From assembly GCF_027942865.1 (NCBI RefSeq), contig NC_134519.1:22602248-22666247 (forward strand): a DNA stretch of 64,000 bases, written 5' to 3'. Below are positions 13,377 through 24,745 of the stretch, in pieces. Positions within the stretch are counted from its first letter, which is position 1; every line of letters begins with the position of its first letter. The translations under genes and the position numbers were made by a program. The notes below the pieces were generated by a model. It had not been told where the DNA came from, searched no databases, and was given only the letters and a program-made list of their open reading frames with translations. This stretch comes from Odontesthes bonariensis (Eukaryota > Chordata > Actinopteri > Atheriniformes > Atherinopsidae).

Positions 13377-14902
13377 AGGAAACAGTTCGGCAGCTGAAAT
13401 CAACAACTTGTTCTCTGGACATAATACCATCTGACTTTTTAAAAACTGTTTTTACCTCAGTAGAAAGTGATCTCCTACAAATAGTTAACAGCTCACTGGC
13501 ATCAGGTATTTTTCCCAAGTCACTAAAGACAGCTGCCATTAAGCCACTCCTAAAGAAGAGAACTCTAGATGCCTCTATGATGAACAACTACAGACCTGTC
13601 TCTAATCTCTCTTTTATATCCAAGATTATTGAGAAAGTTGTATTTAACCAGCTCAATGACTTTCTGAATGAAAGTGGAAGTCTTGATAAGTTTCAATCAG
13701 GCTTCAGACGTCATCACAGCACTGAAACAGCTCTGGTCAAAGTGTTAAACGACATCAGGTTGAATACTGATTCTGGTAATGTTTCAGTCCTGGTTCTGTT
13801 GGACCTCAGCGCTGCGTTTGATACTGTAGATCACAGAATCCTGTTGCACAGGCTGGAAAACTGGGTTGGACTTTCTGGAGCGGTCCTTAACTGGTTCAGG
13901 TCCTACTTAGAAGGCCGGAGTTATTTTGTTACAATTGGCAGCTATGAATCTGAGCGAGTGGCCATGACTTGTGGAGTGCCCCAGGGGTCAATTCTTGGAC
14001 CTCTTCTGTTTAACTTGTATATGCTCCCTTTGGGTCAGATATTGCAGAATTTTAACATCAATTATCACAGTTATGCAGACGATACACAACTTTATGTGTC
14101 TCTGTCACCGGACGACTGCAGCCCAGCAGACGTACTGTGTCAGTGTCTGGAGGAAGTAAACACCTGGATGAGAGAGAATTTTCTACAATTAAATGAAGAC
14201 AAAACTGAGATCATTCTGTTTGGTAGCAAAGAGAAGAGGGTCAGCGTTGGTAAATATCTTGAGACTCGGGACCTTACAATCACTGACCAAGTTCGTAACC
14301 TCGGAGTGTTGATAGACTCAGATCTGACTTTCAGCAGCCACATCAAAGCTGTCACCAAGGCAGCTTTTTACCACCTCAGAAATATCAACAGAATTAAAGG
14401 TTTCCTCTCCCAAAAAGACCAGGAGAAACTCATCCATGCATTCATCTCCAGTAGACTCGATTACTGTAACACTCTTTTAACTGGACTTCCCAAAAAGAGC
14501 ATTAAACATCTGCAGCTCATCCAGAACGCTGTTGCTAGAGTTTTAACCCGGACTAAGAGATCTGAACACATCACACAAGTTTTAAAATCTTTACTCTGGC
14601 TTCCAGTCAGTCACAGAATAGATTTTAAAAGCCTGCTGATGGTTTACAAATCCCAGAACGGTTTAGGCCCAAAATACATCTGTGATATGTTCAGAGAATA
14701 TAAACCCAGCAGAGCTCTTAGATCCAAGGACTCAGGCCAGCTGGTCCAGTCCAGAGTCCAGACTAAACATGGAGAAGCAGCATTTAGCTGTTATGCTGCA
14801 AATAAGTGGAACAAACTGCCACTGGAGATTAAACTTTCACCAAATGTAGACATTTTTAAATCCAGGTTAAAAACATTTATTTTCTCATGTGTCTATGCAT
14901 GA
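13373..14902 (+). pseudogene. L2 reverse transcriptase domain, frame still open
   Basis: This frame is open for about 510 codons, with the first in-frame ATG at 13577. RT blocks appear in order: NNYRPVSNLSFISKIIEK, FQSGFRRHHSTETAL, LDLSAAFDTVDH (block A, catalytic Asp), GVPQGSILGPLLF (block B), YADDTQLY (block C, catalytic DD), then LNEDKTEIILFG and the NLGVLIDSDLTF block. The C-terminal part (SRLDYCNTLL, LLWLPVSHRI) is typical of L2/CR1 elements. It is separated from the endonuclease part by a frameshift near 13340-13372. Catalytic residues are intact but the upstream lesions make the copy non-autonomous. Confidence 0.92.
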
Positions 14903-15158
14903 AATATCTTTTAACTTATCTAGACTGTTGCCTGATTTTAAATTCATTTAAATGATTTTATTTGTTTCTCTTTATATTATTTTTTGTATTTTTAATGCTT
15001 CTTGCACTCCCTGCTGCAATGCTTTTATTTTATGTAAAGCACTTTGAACTGTTTGTACATGAAATGTGCTATACAAATAAATTTGATTTGATTTGATTTG
15101 ATTTGTATCAAGTTAAAAACCAACAGTAAATCAGTACTATTTTAGTTTGACTACTTAA

Positions 15159-15632
15159 AGGCGGGGTAGGGGATCTTTTTCTGGAACATTTTTTTACATG
15201 TTGCTTGAAATACTCGTCACACCCCCATTGCAACCAATTAATTAAAAGTTTTGACACAAATATGAAAAGTTTTAGTGGCCTCTAGAACGTACAATCTAGG
15301 AAAAACAGAATCCAATCATTGTGAACGGTCCGTTCACAATGATTGGATTCTGATGCCGTCTATCAAACTGCAATCTGCTCCTCCCCCCCCCCTCTCCTCT
15401 GTGCGCGTACCCTGCTCCGTGAACGAATTACGCGTCCAGAAGTTTGGCAGGAAGCTAAACTAGAGCCAGCTTGGCTAGCACCAAGCATTATTAAACGTAT
15501 AGTTAGCATATACTAAATACTAAATACTAAATACGGCAACGATCGATGCTTGCTGTCAGAACATCGCTCGTGCACCTTCGTGCTCGTGCGCGTTCATGTA
15601 CTCATGTACTCTAGAGATCTCCTACCCTACCT
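15159..15632 (+). mobile_element. TTAA-flanked MITE, copy A
   Basis: This 474-bp element is bounded by TTAA at 15155-15158 and 15633-15636. Its termini are imperfect inverted repeats: AGGCGGGGTAGGGGATC on the left and the complement of AGGTAGGGTAGGAGATC on the right, 14 of 17 matching. It has no transposase frame. The exact TTAA flanks suggest piggyBac-type mobilisation; this is inference, since the TIRs do not begin CCC. It carries a palindrome at 15306-15352 and, compared with copy B, lacks about 80 bp near its right end. Confidence 0.75.
15306..15352. repeat. Internal 23-bp-arm palindrome of MITE copy A
   Basis: Two perfect 23-bp arms (left arm starts CAGAATCCAATCATTG) flank a single central T. 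The whole can form a cruciform or an RNA hairpin. The same palindrome in copy B has a matched change in both arms. Confidence 0.92.
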
Positions 15633-15636
15633 TTAA

Positions 15637-16191
15637 AGGTAGGGTAGGAGATCCTGGATTTTGAGTCCAGCGAAACAGCATTTTGAAAATACACAGGTAA
15701 AAAGTCCCAACCCTTTTCTTCACTTTCCCCCCGAAGGCACGCCTCTAGAGTACATGAACGCGCACGAGCACGAAGGTGCACGAGCGCTGTTCTGACAGCA
15801 AGCATCGATTGTTGTCGTATTTAGTATTTAGTAGCCTATTTAGTTTATGCTAACTATACGTTTAATAATGCTAGGTGCTAGCCAAGCTGGCTCTAGTTTA
15901 GCTTCCTGCCAAGCTTCGTTCACGGAGCAGGGTACGCGCACAGGGGGAAGGAGGGGGAGGGGGAGGGAGGAGCAGATTGCAGTTTGATAGACAGCATCAG
16001 TATCCAATCATTGTGAACGGTCCGTTCACAATGATTGGATACTGTTTTTCCTAGATTGTACGTTCTAGAGGCCACTAAAACTTTTCATATTTGTGTCAAA
16101 ACTTTTAATTAATTGGTTGCAATGAGGGTGTGAAGAGTATTTCAAGCAATACGTAAAAAAATGTTCCAGAAAAAGATCCCCTACCCCGCCT
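15637..16191 (-). mobile_element. TTAA-flanked MITE, copy B, inverted
   Basis: This 555-bp element is the same family as copy A in the opposite orientation. It shares the central TTAA (15633-15636) and is closed by another TTAA at 16192-16195. Together the two make a palindrome of about 1 kb. Copy B holds an extra segment near the centre (about 15650-15740) missing from copy A. Its internal palindrome is at 15998-16044. It has no coding capacity. Confidence 0.75.
15998..16044. repeat. Internal 23-bp-arm palindrome of MITE copy B
   Basis: The arms are perfect; the left arm begins CAGTATCCAATCATTG. Relative to copy A, an A-to-T change in one arm is matched by its complement in the other, so the palindrome stays perfect. 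Confidence 0.92.
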
Positions 16192-16449
16192 TTAATGAGG
16201 GTGCAAAAGCTAGAACTCTTAATGCAAATCCGTCCACAATTTCTATCCATTCACTGAAAATACAGTAATGGAAACAATTTCAATTAAATTCTTCCAATTC
16301 TAAGATTTCATGTATGAGGACATACCTGCATAAAAATGACATAAAAGGAATATTAAAAAGTCTTCTTGTCTTTACATGTTCTGAAAGTTAGATGAACAAC
16401 AACACATGAGCCATTATACTGTATCATTTTTTAAAATGCAAAAACCAAG

Positions 16450-17495
16450 CCACAATGCAGAAACAGCGTGTGAAAAACTGACGACTTCTTTCAAGGGAAT
16501 AGAAATGATAAGTAGCTGCCAGGTGCTGCCAATCAAATGTACTTGATTAACTGATTATCAGCAGGTGTGAGTCTTTCTATAAAATCAGAAGTTGTGTCAG
16601 TTAGCTGGTCTGGAGCATCCAGGGGTGTGTTAACACAATTGCAAGGAGGAAAGACATCAGCAATCTTCTTAGAGAAGCAATTGCTATTGCCCATCAGTCT
16701 TGGAAAGATTATAAAGCTTTTTTCAAACGTCTCGGAGTCAAGTAAGAAAGATTGTTCAGAAACTGAAAACATTCAAAACAGCTGGCAATCTTCCCCGGAC
16801 TGAATGGTCCAGCAAGTTTACCTCGAGTTCAGACCATACAATGACCATCAGAAAAACTGTAAAAAAAAAAATATGAGCAACATCTCAGACTCAACAGGCC
16901 TCAGCTGACAGGAAATTTCATGAAGGTGCATGAAATGTTTGGAAGGGTTGCCGGATAAATCCATTTCTCCTTATAAAGAACATGGCAGCACAGCTGAAGT
17001 TGATAAAGTTACATCTGAACAAACCACTTGACCTCTGGAAGAATGTCCCTTAGACAGACGAGACAAAAGTGTAGATGTTTGGTCATAATGCACAGGGGTG
17101 AAGATCACCAGGTTGGCCATGAACTCCTCTGTATAACATAGTGTTCTAGAGTCTAATGTGTGACGATTTGTTTGACAGCTAAAGCTTGGCTGAAATTGTG
17201 TCATGGAGCACAACAATGATCCCAAACACAGCAGCAAATCTACAACAGAAAGGCTGAAAAACAAAAGAATCAAGGTGTTGCAATGGCCCAGTCAAAGTTT
17301 AGACCTTAACCTAGCTGAAATGATGTGGTGGGACCTTAATAGAGCGGTGCAAAAACAAATACCTCAGTGAACTGAAGCAGTAATGTGAGGAACTGATCAT
17401 TTCATACACAAAATTCCTTTGAGTTATTGCTGCTAAAGGTGGTTTTACAAGCTATGAAATCATGGGGTGTACTTAGTTTTTAGTCTTATTCTTAC
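16450..17495 (+). mobile_element. Degenerate Tc1-like DNA transposon
   Basis: The DNA resembles a common vertebrate Tc1-like family. It begins with a leader (GTCAGTTAGCTGGTCTGGAG), has a start region near 16640 related to RRKTSAI, and a C-terminal part near 17210-17330 readable as NNDPKHSSKSTTE followed by VLQWPSQSLDLN. Those flank the DDE catalytic region of Tc1 transposases. The reading frame is broken many times, the middle is deleted and no intact transposase survives. The 3' end (GTGTACTTAGTTTTTAG) resembles the family terminus. Terminal repeats are too decayed to place exactly. Confidence 0.8.
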
Positions 17496-18577
17496 TTTCT
17501 GTTAAATGAATAATGACATTATCTAATATGTCATATGTTTGTTTGTTCATCTGAGCTTGTTTTTACCTCACTTTAAGACCATGTTACCTTTTTTAAAAAA
17601 TGATATGAAACCTTTAGTTGACAGAGAGTGTAATTTCTCCTTGACATTGCTGTATATGAAAGGTGCTCATGAGAGAATTCTCCTCTTCTTTTTCATGTTA
17701 TCAGTATTACAGGACCTTCCTCAAAAACCTTGAAACTTTGTCTGCATTCTTATTGGCCAATAAACAAATGCACTTGACTCTTTTGTGTTGCTTAGCAACA
17801 CAACCCATTCCTTGGTTTTTATATATGAAAAACCAGGACGCTGCCAATCTTGAGACTTACAGGGTGCAGTGTGAAGGAGATGCAGCCACGATGCATTTCT
17901 AATTAAAGTGGACTGTGAAGATTAAAGCATTCATCGTTCAAGAATGTTGGTTTCATTTAATATTTGGATTTCAGTCAATATAAATCTTACTTAGTAGTGA
18001 TTGGTCCAAATAAATGATCTTCTGTCATTAGGTTGGGCTTGGCGCCATGTTTGTCATGCATAACAAAGATGTGGAAACAGTCAGGTAAATCATGCACGTA
18101 TCCCGGTAACGAGAACAAAGGTACATATGTGCTTTTTTTTTTCAATTAAATTTCAGCGCCATCAAGCCTTGGTATATATTGTGATTTCTCACATCTGAAT
18201 GCATTTGTGCTCCCCTACCACTGCTTTCTTTTTATCAACTGTAGCTGCATTATAGAATTTTACATTATTTATTTTAGTAATATCCCCTACGATATTTTGC
18301 TCTTTTTAATGATTACATTTTCTCACGATGATGAACATGACAAAAGAACACAGACAACCACGTGTGCAGCGTAGCAGGGAGCAGAAATTGTGTCTCCCTG
18401 GGGTGTCAGCCTGCTTCTCAGTCTTCTTGGTGACAGTAGATCATTTATGTTTTTTCAGTTGTGTTTATTGATAGTAGGCAAAGCTTAGAAAAGGCCCAAC
18501 TCTGCGTCCACCTTAAATGCATACCAAATACTGCCTGTGGAATACATTACAGGGTAAAAAAAAAAAAATGACAAAAA
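17496..18577. other. Intergenic spacer, nothing recognised
   Basis: No gene or repeat could be supported in this kilobase; open frames are short. Confidence 0.45.
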
Positions 18578-18682
18578 GAGATGGACTTTGACCTGTCCAG
18601 GGTGTACATAGGCTCCAGCTCCCCTGCAACCCGACCGACGGATAAAGCGGGTATAGAAAATGGATGGATGGAGATGGACTTT
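18578..18682 (+). mobile_element. Short 5'-truncated SINE/RTE tail with target duplication
   Basis: An 81-bp insert (18590-18670) is flanked by identical 12-bp copies of GAGATGGACTTT at 18578-18589 and 18671-18682. The insert contains GACCTGTCCAGGGTGTAC, GGCTCCAGCTCCCC and a tail of TGGA repeats, all hallmarks of the 3' end of the SINE at 24.4 and 58.4 kb. It is strongly truncated and has an internal deletion. Confidence 0.88.
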
Positions 18683-19159
18683 AGATTCATCACAAAACTA
18701 TTTCCGATTCTAAAGGGGGAATACCCTTGACTATAAAACACGATTAATCAATATGGTTAACCTCTTAAGACCTCTTTTGATACTTTAAATATAACTGACT
18801 GTACTGTTGGCTTGCTCATGGTCGCTCCGGGTGGTTGCACCTCTGATTGCCAAATTTTGGGTAAAGTGACCACTTAGAACACTAATATAGACTGTAGAAG
18901 CAAGTGACTGAGGCTGTGTATTAAGCTAACAATAGGATTAAGACCCTCCTTACCGACTGAAGATTTTTGGTTTGTCCTATAAGGGTTTGTTTAATAAAGC
19001 TTCAGGGTAACACTTTTTTGGAATTTAGGCATATCGTAGATGTCTAAATGCAAAGCAGGACTTTAAAATGGTTTTATTTTTTTGTGGGATATCCTCTAAC
19101 CTCAGTGTTTCAACCCTGTTGTGATGATGCAGCTGATTTGGGAAACATGCGGAAATACA
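18683..19159. other. Intergenic spacer, nothing recognised
   Basis: No coding, RNA or repeat feature could be supported here. Confidence 0.4.
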
Positions 19160-21420
19160 CATAAGAGGTTTATCTTTTTATTGTACAATAAATAACAGCA
19201 CACACTCCAATACAGATTGATTAATGATTAATACAAATTTTGAGGAACAATATGTAGTATACCTACATAGAAAACAACAGTAGTCTCTCTGAGTCTGTTT
19301 TGTACAAGGCACTTTATGACATAATTACAGTATTTCCCTAAGCAGCTTTCATGGCATGATTCAGTACCATGCCTAAATTATGCTTTTGATTGCAATTTTG
19401 CCAGTAATTAACATTACTGAACAATCATTCACACAGGGACTGAATCAGAACAATTTAAGTGGCTTTTTAAAGGGCAGGTTTCATATTGTTGCCTCTGAAT
19501 AAACAGGAAACATGGTCATTAACGGCAACATCGTTGAGCCATGCAGCCTAAAGCTGGTGCATACTGCAGGGCACTGCTTGTGCTGAGAGGTAGACTGGGA
19601 CTTGTTGTTCTTTGATCAGCGTCACAACAAAATCACTAGTCTTCCACTCAGCACAACCAACACTTTCCCTTCATCTCCGGTCGCGTCCACATCCTCTGCT
19701 TCAATCTGCCGTAAAAGAAAAGGAAACAGAATTGTAACACTTCAGTCTGAATCTTCCCTTCTATGTACCGGAGCACAACATGATGTATTGATTCTGCAGC
19801 GGCGCCAATGTGAACTTCAGAATTAGACATGACTATTGCAGAGCAGGAGCTGGTAGTTTGTTGATAGGTTGTGAACTCTTGTCGGATATGGAAAATGTAC
19901 ATGCAATCCCCATCTCTCTGTATCCCTCAACCCATTTTCTCTCTGAAGCCTGTTGACATTCCATCCTTCCTTTGTTGTTGTAATGCCAACCTTTCAGCTC
20001 CTCTCAAAAGAGGGAGACAGGAGGGGTGGTGGGCTGGTGGTGGGGGGAACACAGAGAGACACAGAGGATCACAGCACAACACTTACAATATACGCTGTTT
20101 GACATATGCAGCGAACAGAAACCCTAAACGGGGTACAGCTGAAAATCATGTGGAAATTGAAAAGTAAACCATCAGCTCATCAAATGATTTGCTGTTTTCC
20201 GTCTGCTAAGTCACATTTGAACTAGAATAGAGGGAGGAAGAGAGAAGAGACATACAGATTGTCCTGCATCCCCAGTATGTGTTTGAGCTGGTAGCTATGC
20301 AACAAGACTGGGAGTCGGTGGAAGAGGGGGATGGGAAGAGGGGAACTGTTTAGTGAGGGGAAGGAAGAGAGGAAAAGGGGGGCGAGGGGGGTCCTTGAGT
20401 GCAAACTAGAGAAAAGACTTTATTTATACCAAGAGGAGACCCTGGAAGAGATGATCAATAATTGTTCACTAAACACAGTGTCGATTTAAAGCAAATTAGG
20501 CTACTTCCCTCTGGTCTCTGACATTCAAAGCATCTTCCACTCAATAATCCTCAATGTAGTGTCCAAACAGAAGCTGAATTGAATGCTGAACATAAAGCTA
20601 TGCTTATATCCAATAGCTGTGTGAATTGGATCAATTATACGCTACAAATCAACCTGTTGTTTCTTCAATCTCGCAGCTAAACGGAAATGATTAGCCCTCG
20701 ACGTGGGAGCTGTCCAGTGTCTCGGTGCTGAATGACGCCCTACTCTCTCTTTTTTTTTTTTTTTTTTATTACGTCCATCTCCTTCTCAGCATCTCGCCTC
20801 GATTCCGGCCCGGAAAAAAGAAAAAACATGCCACCTGTTGCTGCATCAAAGTTTTCTCTCAGGAGGTTATAAAGCCAAAAGACCTCTCAGATCGGGCACG
20901 TAAACTGCCGCGATCCCGCTTTAGAAGTATAGTGAGGTCAGTTAGTTTTTTTTCTCTCCCTGAAATCACAGCTACATGACGACATGTTAAACATTTTCCT
21001 TCAGGCGAGGCAGGAAGAGGAGGAAAGGGATGTTATTTAATTTCCCTTGGACGCATTCGGGATTATATGCTGACGGATTTTTGCTTCATAACATTTGTTA
21101 TTACCACCTAAAACACAAAGAAAAAAGGGGGATAAAGGAGAGAGGCAGCCCTTTTGAAGTACGATAGTATCAACATTCTACAAATAAGCAACCCCATGCC
21201 CGACATCCGTTTAAGGAATGATCCAGGATAAAGGCTAAAAGTGATGCACTCACCGTTTATCGATGGACACAACAGGTGATGCCGACACAACCTTATTGTG
21301 CTGGCTCTGGGTGAGTAGCCGAGGTTCACCTCTTTCACTGTTGGCTTTATTCGATAGAAATCAGCCTCAGTCTGAGCCTGTGCGCCCTCCCATCAGAGCT
21401 CCACGTAATGGTTATCGTGA
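19160..21420 (-). other. Possible minus-strand transcript, unidentified
   Basis: Three signals on the - strand hint at a gene. A GC-richer stretch at about 21360-21500 could be a promoter. A possible first exon ends ATAAACG|GTGAGTGC at about 21255. A possible last exon starts after a strong pyrimidine tract and GGCAG at about 19710, with an open tail encoding IEAEDVDATGDEGKV and then a hydrophobic end before TGA near 19623. An AATAAA lies near 19178. I could not connect the exons or recognise the product. It may be a small gene, a lncRNA, or chance. Confidence 0.2.
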
Positions 21421-24419
21421 TGTTACTGGGTAGGCTGGAGGAAGATGGATCTGTGTGTTTATATACGTCTGCTGCCCGGGGGAGACAAGGAGGAGGTGGG
21501 ACAAAGTGGCGTGACGACGGCGAGAGGGGACCAATTGACGTGGATTTATTTATTTGATTTTTCAGACCTTGTTAAGGGTGCGGCCCGAACCAGGAGCCAA
21601 ATTACATTATATGAAGGTTAAAGAAGCATATGAATAAAACATATGTGGGGTGAGGATATAGTGTATGCTATTGCCTCACTACTTCTGTTTGGGGAAAGAC
21701 CCTCTTTACTTTAGTGCTAAGGTAATGTCGCCTAAATTTGTGATTTTATTTCAGGGTGTATTTTAAGCTGATGAAAAAAACACTAATGAAAAAAAGGAGA
21801 GCAAGGGAGGGAAAAACAGCTGAATTGAAATAATGCCTTGCAGAAGTGTATAGAATATCATCTGAGCGCCTGTGCCTGGCTTTGTTGAAGAGCACAGACG
21901 TATTTTAATTCAAACTAAACTGTTACATTAAGATTAGACATTAAATTGATTTTCAGTGGAAAGAAGACTGAAATATTACATACCTAGACGCAGAGGATGC
22001 TACATGGCTGCAGTGGCAACATCATGTGCTTAGGAGAACAACGGGGCTAAATACATTTATAATTGTCAACATGGCAAATAAAGGTTTTCCTTTGGCTGGC
22101 ATAAACAAAAGAAGGGACTACTCAGGAAAGGATACAAATGCTGTCTTGTAAATGTTACAGCAACAATTTCTATTCCCTCAAAGAACAGAGGCAGTTATGG
22201 GTGGGTGAGAGGTGTCTTGAGTCTTGTGTCCATTTCTGAGAGTAAAAACGTGTGTTCCCCAACCTAAAGTCATCCATCAGCTTCAGAGCAAGAGTCCAAA
22301 ATCTAGGTCAGCAACATTTAGTGTATATACAGTACATCAGACTACACCAACAACCAACCTTAATGTACCATTTTTTTCATTTTAGAACAGCAGCTTTATA
22401 GTCTAATTATATTCTCAGTGTTTTAAAAAAAAAAATCTCCTTAACAGTTTATTGGCCAGTTCAGTGGAGCACAACAAATGTAATACACTTGAATTTGGAT
22501 TTTGCATGGTTAGGCTTGCTGCCAGCATTGTAATTATTTATCTTTGGTTGCGTTGTCACAGTCAACAGAGGTGTAATTGGGCCTATTTCTCTGCTTTACC
22601 TACTACTCACTCGCAGAACTGGACCAAAGGGAAAATTCAAAAAGCCATTACCAGGAATGAAAGAGGATATTTTATGCATTTTAGTGTTTTTCAATTCTTT
22701 CAGTGTGTTACACAGCTTTTTGTGGATGTAAAAGACGTGCTGAGTCACAAAGCCCACAGTCCACCCCAAAGGGAATGTTAAACAGGACATATAATCATTT
22801 ACACGACACTAGAAAAAACTGAATTACTGTATCAGCCAAGTCACAACTGGACATTCAAAATACATGTAACCAAGTCAGTTAGATTAAAATAGAATGAAAT
22901 CAAAACTCTAAAAGCCAGGCTAAAACACCCAGATCATGTCATTGGGATCAAATTGGGGTCCTATTACTCCCGCATGTATACGCTCAACTAGACTTAAACT
23001 GGCTTAGCTACTTTGCACACACTCCACGGTTCCATCCCAGGTTTTGACAGGGAAATAACAAAAGACACCGGAGCACAGAGGAAGAAGCCAGCGACAACAA
23101 AGAATAGCCACGGGGTAATATGTGTCTTTTTCTAAGGTATCCAGTTCTGTGGTCTTTTTTTTTTTAAATCTACATTACCATGTAACGCATAGAGGTCATT
23201 AAGACCTAGTGTCGGGATGTGTCTTGGCCGGTGCTGTTTTAAGAGGAAAGCTAAAAGGGCATCAGTTTCCGACTAAAATCCATCTCCACATGCGTCTTGA
23301 GTGAACACTTGAGTAACCTTTTGTGATCAGATGTCAATGTACTTTAATGACAATGTCAAAATAGACAAGTAGTCATAACCATTCTGCTGTGGTGGGACAC
23401 AGTCCAGACAACATAACTAATAAGTGATGTTTCTCTGAAATCCAGAATTACATTCAGTGACCTGAACCATGTTATGCAGAAAAAAAAATACATCTCAGAT
23501 TAACCTGTGTCACATAGATAGTTAGATTCTGATAAATAATTCTAAAGGGTTTTGTTACATAGAAGATGCAGAATGACGAATGAGTAAAATGAAAGCTTTT
23601 ACACTTTCTGACCTTGAACTGTACAGATTTGTGAAGAAAAGCCTAAAAAACCAATTTTCCTGTAAAGCATCCATGGGCTGTTTGTGCCTTCTTGCAATGC
23701 AAAACACCATATTCTCCCCTCCCTCCACTGCACCAAGTTAAGTTCTGCTTGGTTACATTAAAACACCAATTTTGAGGAGCAGATGTCTGTATGCCTTGGT
23801 CACTAAAAATCAGGTCAGGAGGTAAAGGCAGCTACCAGGACTTACAGGACAGACAAGAAGCTTTGGTATCACTGTCTATGCAGAAAATAACATATGGATC
23901 AGAACTATAAACTGCATAATATGATCATAAGTATATGATCTATGGTGTCAGATGAGAAACTGATATGCAAAGGGTGGCTAGCTTCTAAATATCTCAAGCT
24001 CCAATAGACTCCCAATCAAATTAAATACTGAGTCAATAATATTTTCCCACAAATTATTATAATGTTGTGTAATTGAAAATCATTCCGGCTTTAAACATAA
24101 GTACTTTTGTCGAATCAGGTTGCAAGTATCACTTTCCAGCTCTACAACTGGTGTCCCAGACCACTGTGGATCTTAGTGAATGGATGTGAATGCACCCTGA
24201 GTGTGTTCACACCTGCACTTGAGCTGTCAACATTTGATCGGATAACTCAAGATGCATCTTAATACCAGATGCTAACAGCCTTGTAATCCCTGCTTAGTGG
24301 CTAGTTTGATATCGCAAACAAAGAGTAACGAGCTGCTTTTCATCTCTGTATAAAAAGAGCAGACTGGTCCTTTAAGGAGACAAAAGATAAAACAAAGCAT
24401 TTCAGACAGAAGGTGAAAA
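21421..24419. other. Intergenic spacer, nothing recognised
   Basis: Short open frames only. No terminal repeats, LINE domains or RNA genes were identified in this 3-kb region. Confidence 0.45.
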
Positions 24420-24421
24420 GA

Positions 24422-24745
24422 GATGGGCTACGCAGTGGTGTGAAGGTTAACGCTGTCACCTGAAAGCAAAAAGGTTTTGGGTTCGAATCTCGGATGGAGT
24501 TTGCACGTTCTCCCCATTCATGTGTAGGTTCTGTCCGAGTACCTCGGCTTTCTCCCAAAAAACATGCATGTTACGTGAACTGGTGATTCTAAATTGACCC
24601 ACGACTGAGTGTGAGTGTGCATGGTTGTTTTTCTCGTTTGTCTCTGTGTGGGCCCTGTGATGGCCTGGGGATCCATCCAGGGTGAACCCCAGCGACCTTG
24701 AATTGGATTAAACGGGTTTTGAAGATGGATGGATAGATGGATGGT
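24422..24745 (+). mobile_element. tRNA-headed SINE with TGGA-type tail
   Basis: The 5' head looks tRNA-derived: an A-box-like GTGGTGTGAAGG, then GGTTAACGCTGTCACC and a B-box GGTTCGAATCTCGG near 24479. The body (GGAGTTTGCACGTTCTCC, CATGCATGTTACGTGAACTG) and the tail (GGATTAAACGGGTTTTG, then ATGGATGGA repeats) match a widespread fish SINE whose tail is shared with RTE LINEs. Possible diverged target duplications are GGTGAAAAGAGAT on the left and GGTGACAAAATAT on the right. The B-box suggests that the Pol III promoter may survive. Confidence 0.85.

Larger units (their letters stand above)
12388..15106 (+). mobile_element. L2-type non-LTR retrotransposon, 5'-truncated
   Basis: The element keeps the end of an APE endonuclease domain (GDFNIH near 12517, HILDLV near 12636, SDH near 12700), a linker, a full reverse-transcriptase domain, and a 3' UTR ending in about five ATTTG-type pentamers at 15083-15105. 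The 5' UTR, any ORF1 and the start of the endonuclease are missing. The layout and pentamer tail fit the L2 branch of the CR1 superfamily in fish. A truncated sister copy lies at 3942-4290. No clear target-site duplication was found. Confidence 0.9.

Noticed and set aside
12690-14902. Two long frames as a possible host gene
   Set aside because: Endonuclease and RT motifs and the pentamer tail show that they belong to an L2 retrotransposon.
24475-24500. tRNA-like B-box, possible tRNA gene
   Set aside because: It lies in the head of a SINE, with no cloverleaf or acceptor stem that closes.
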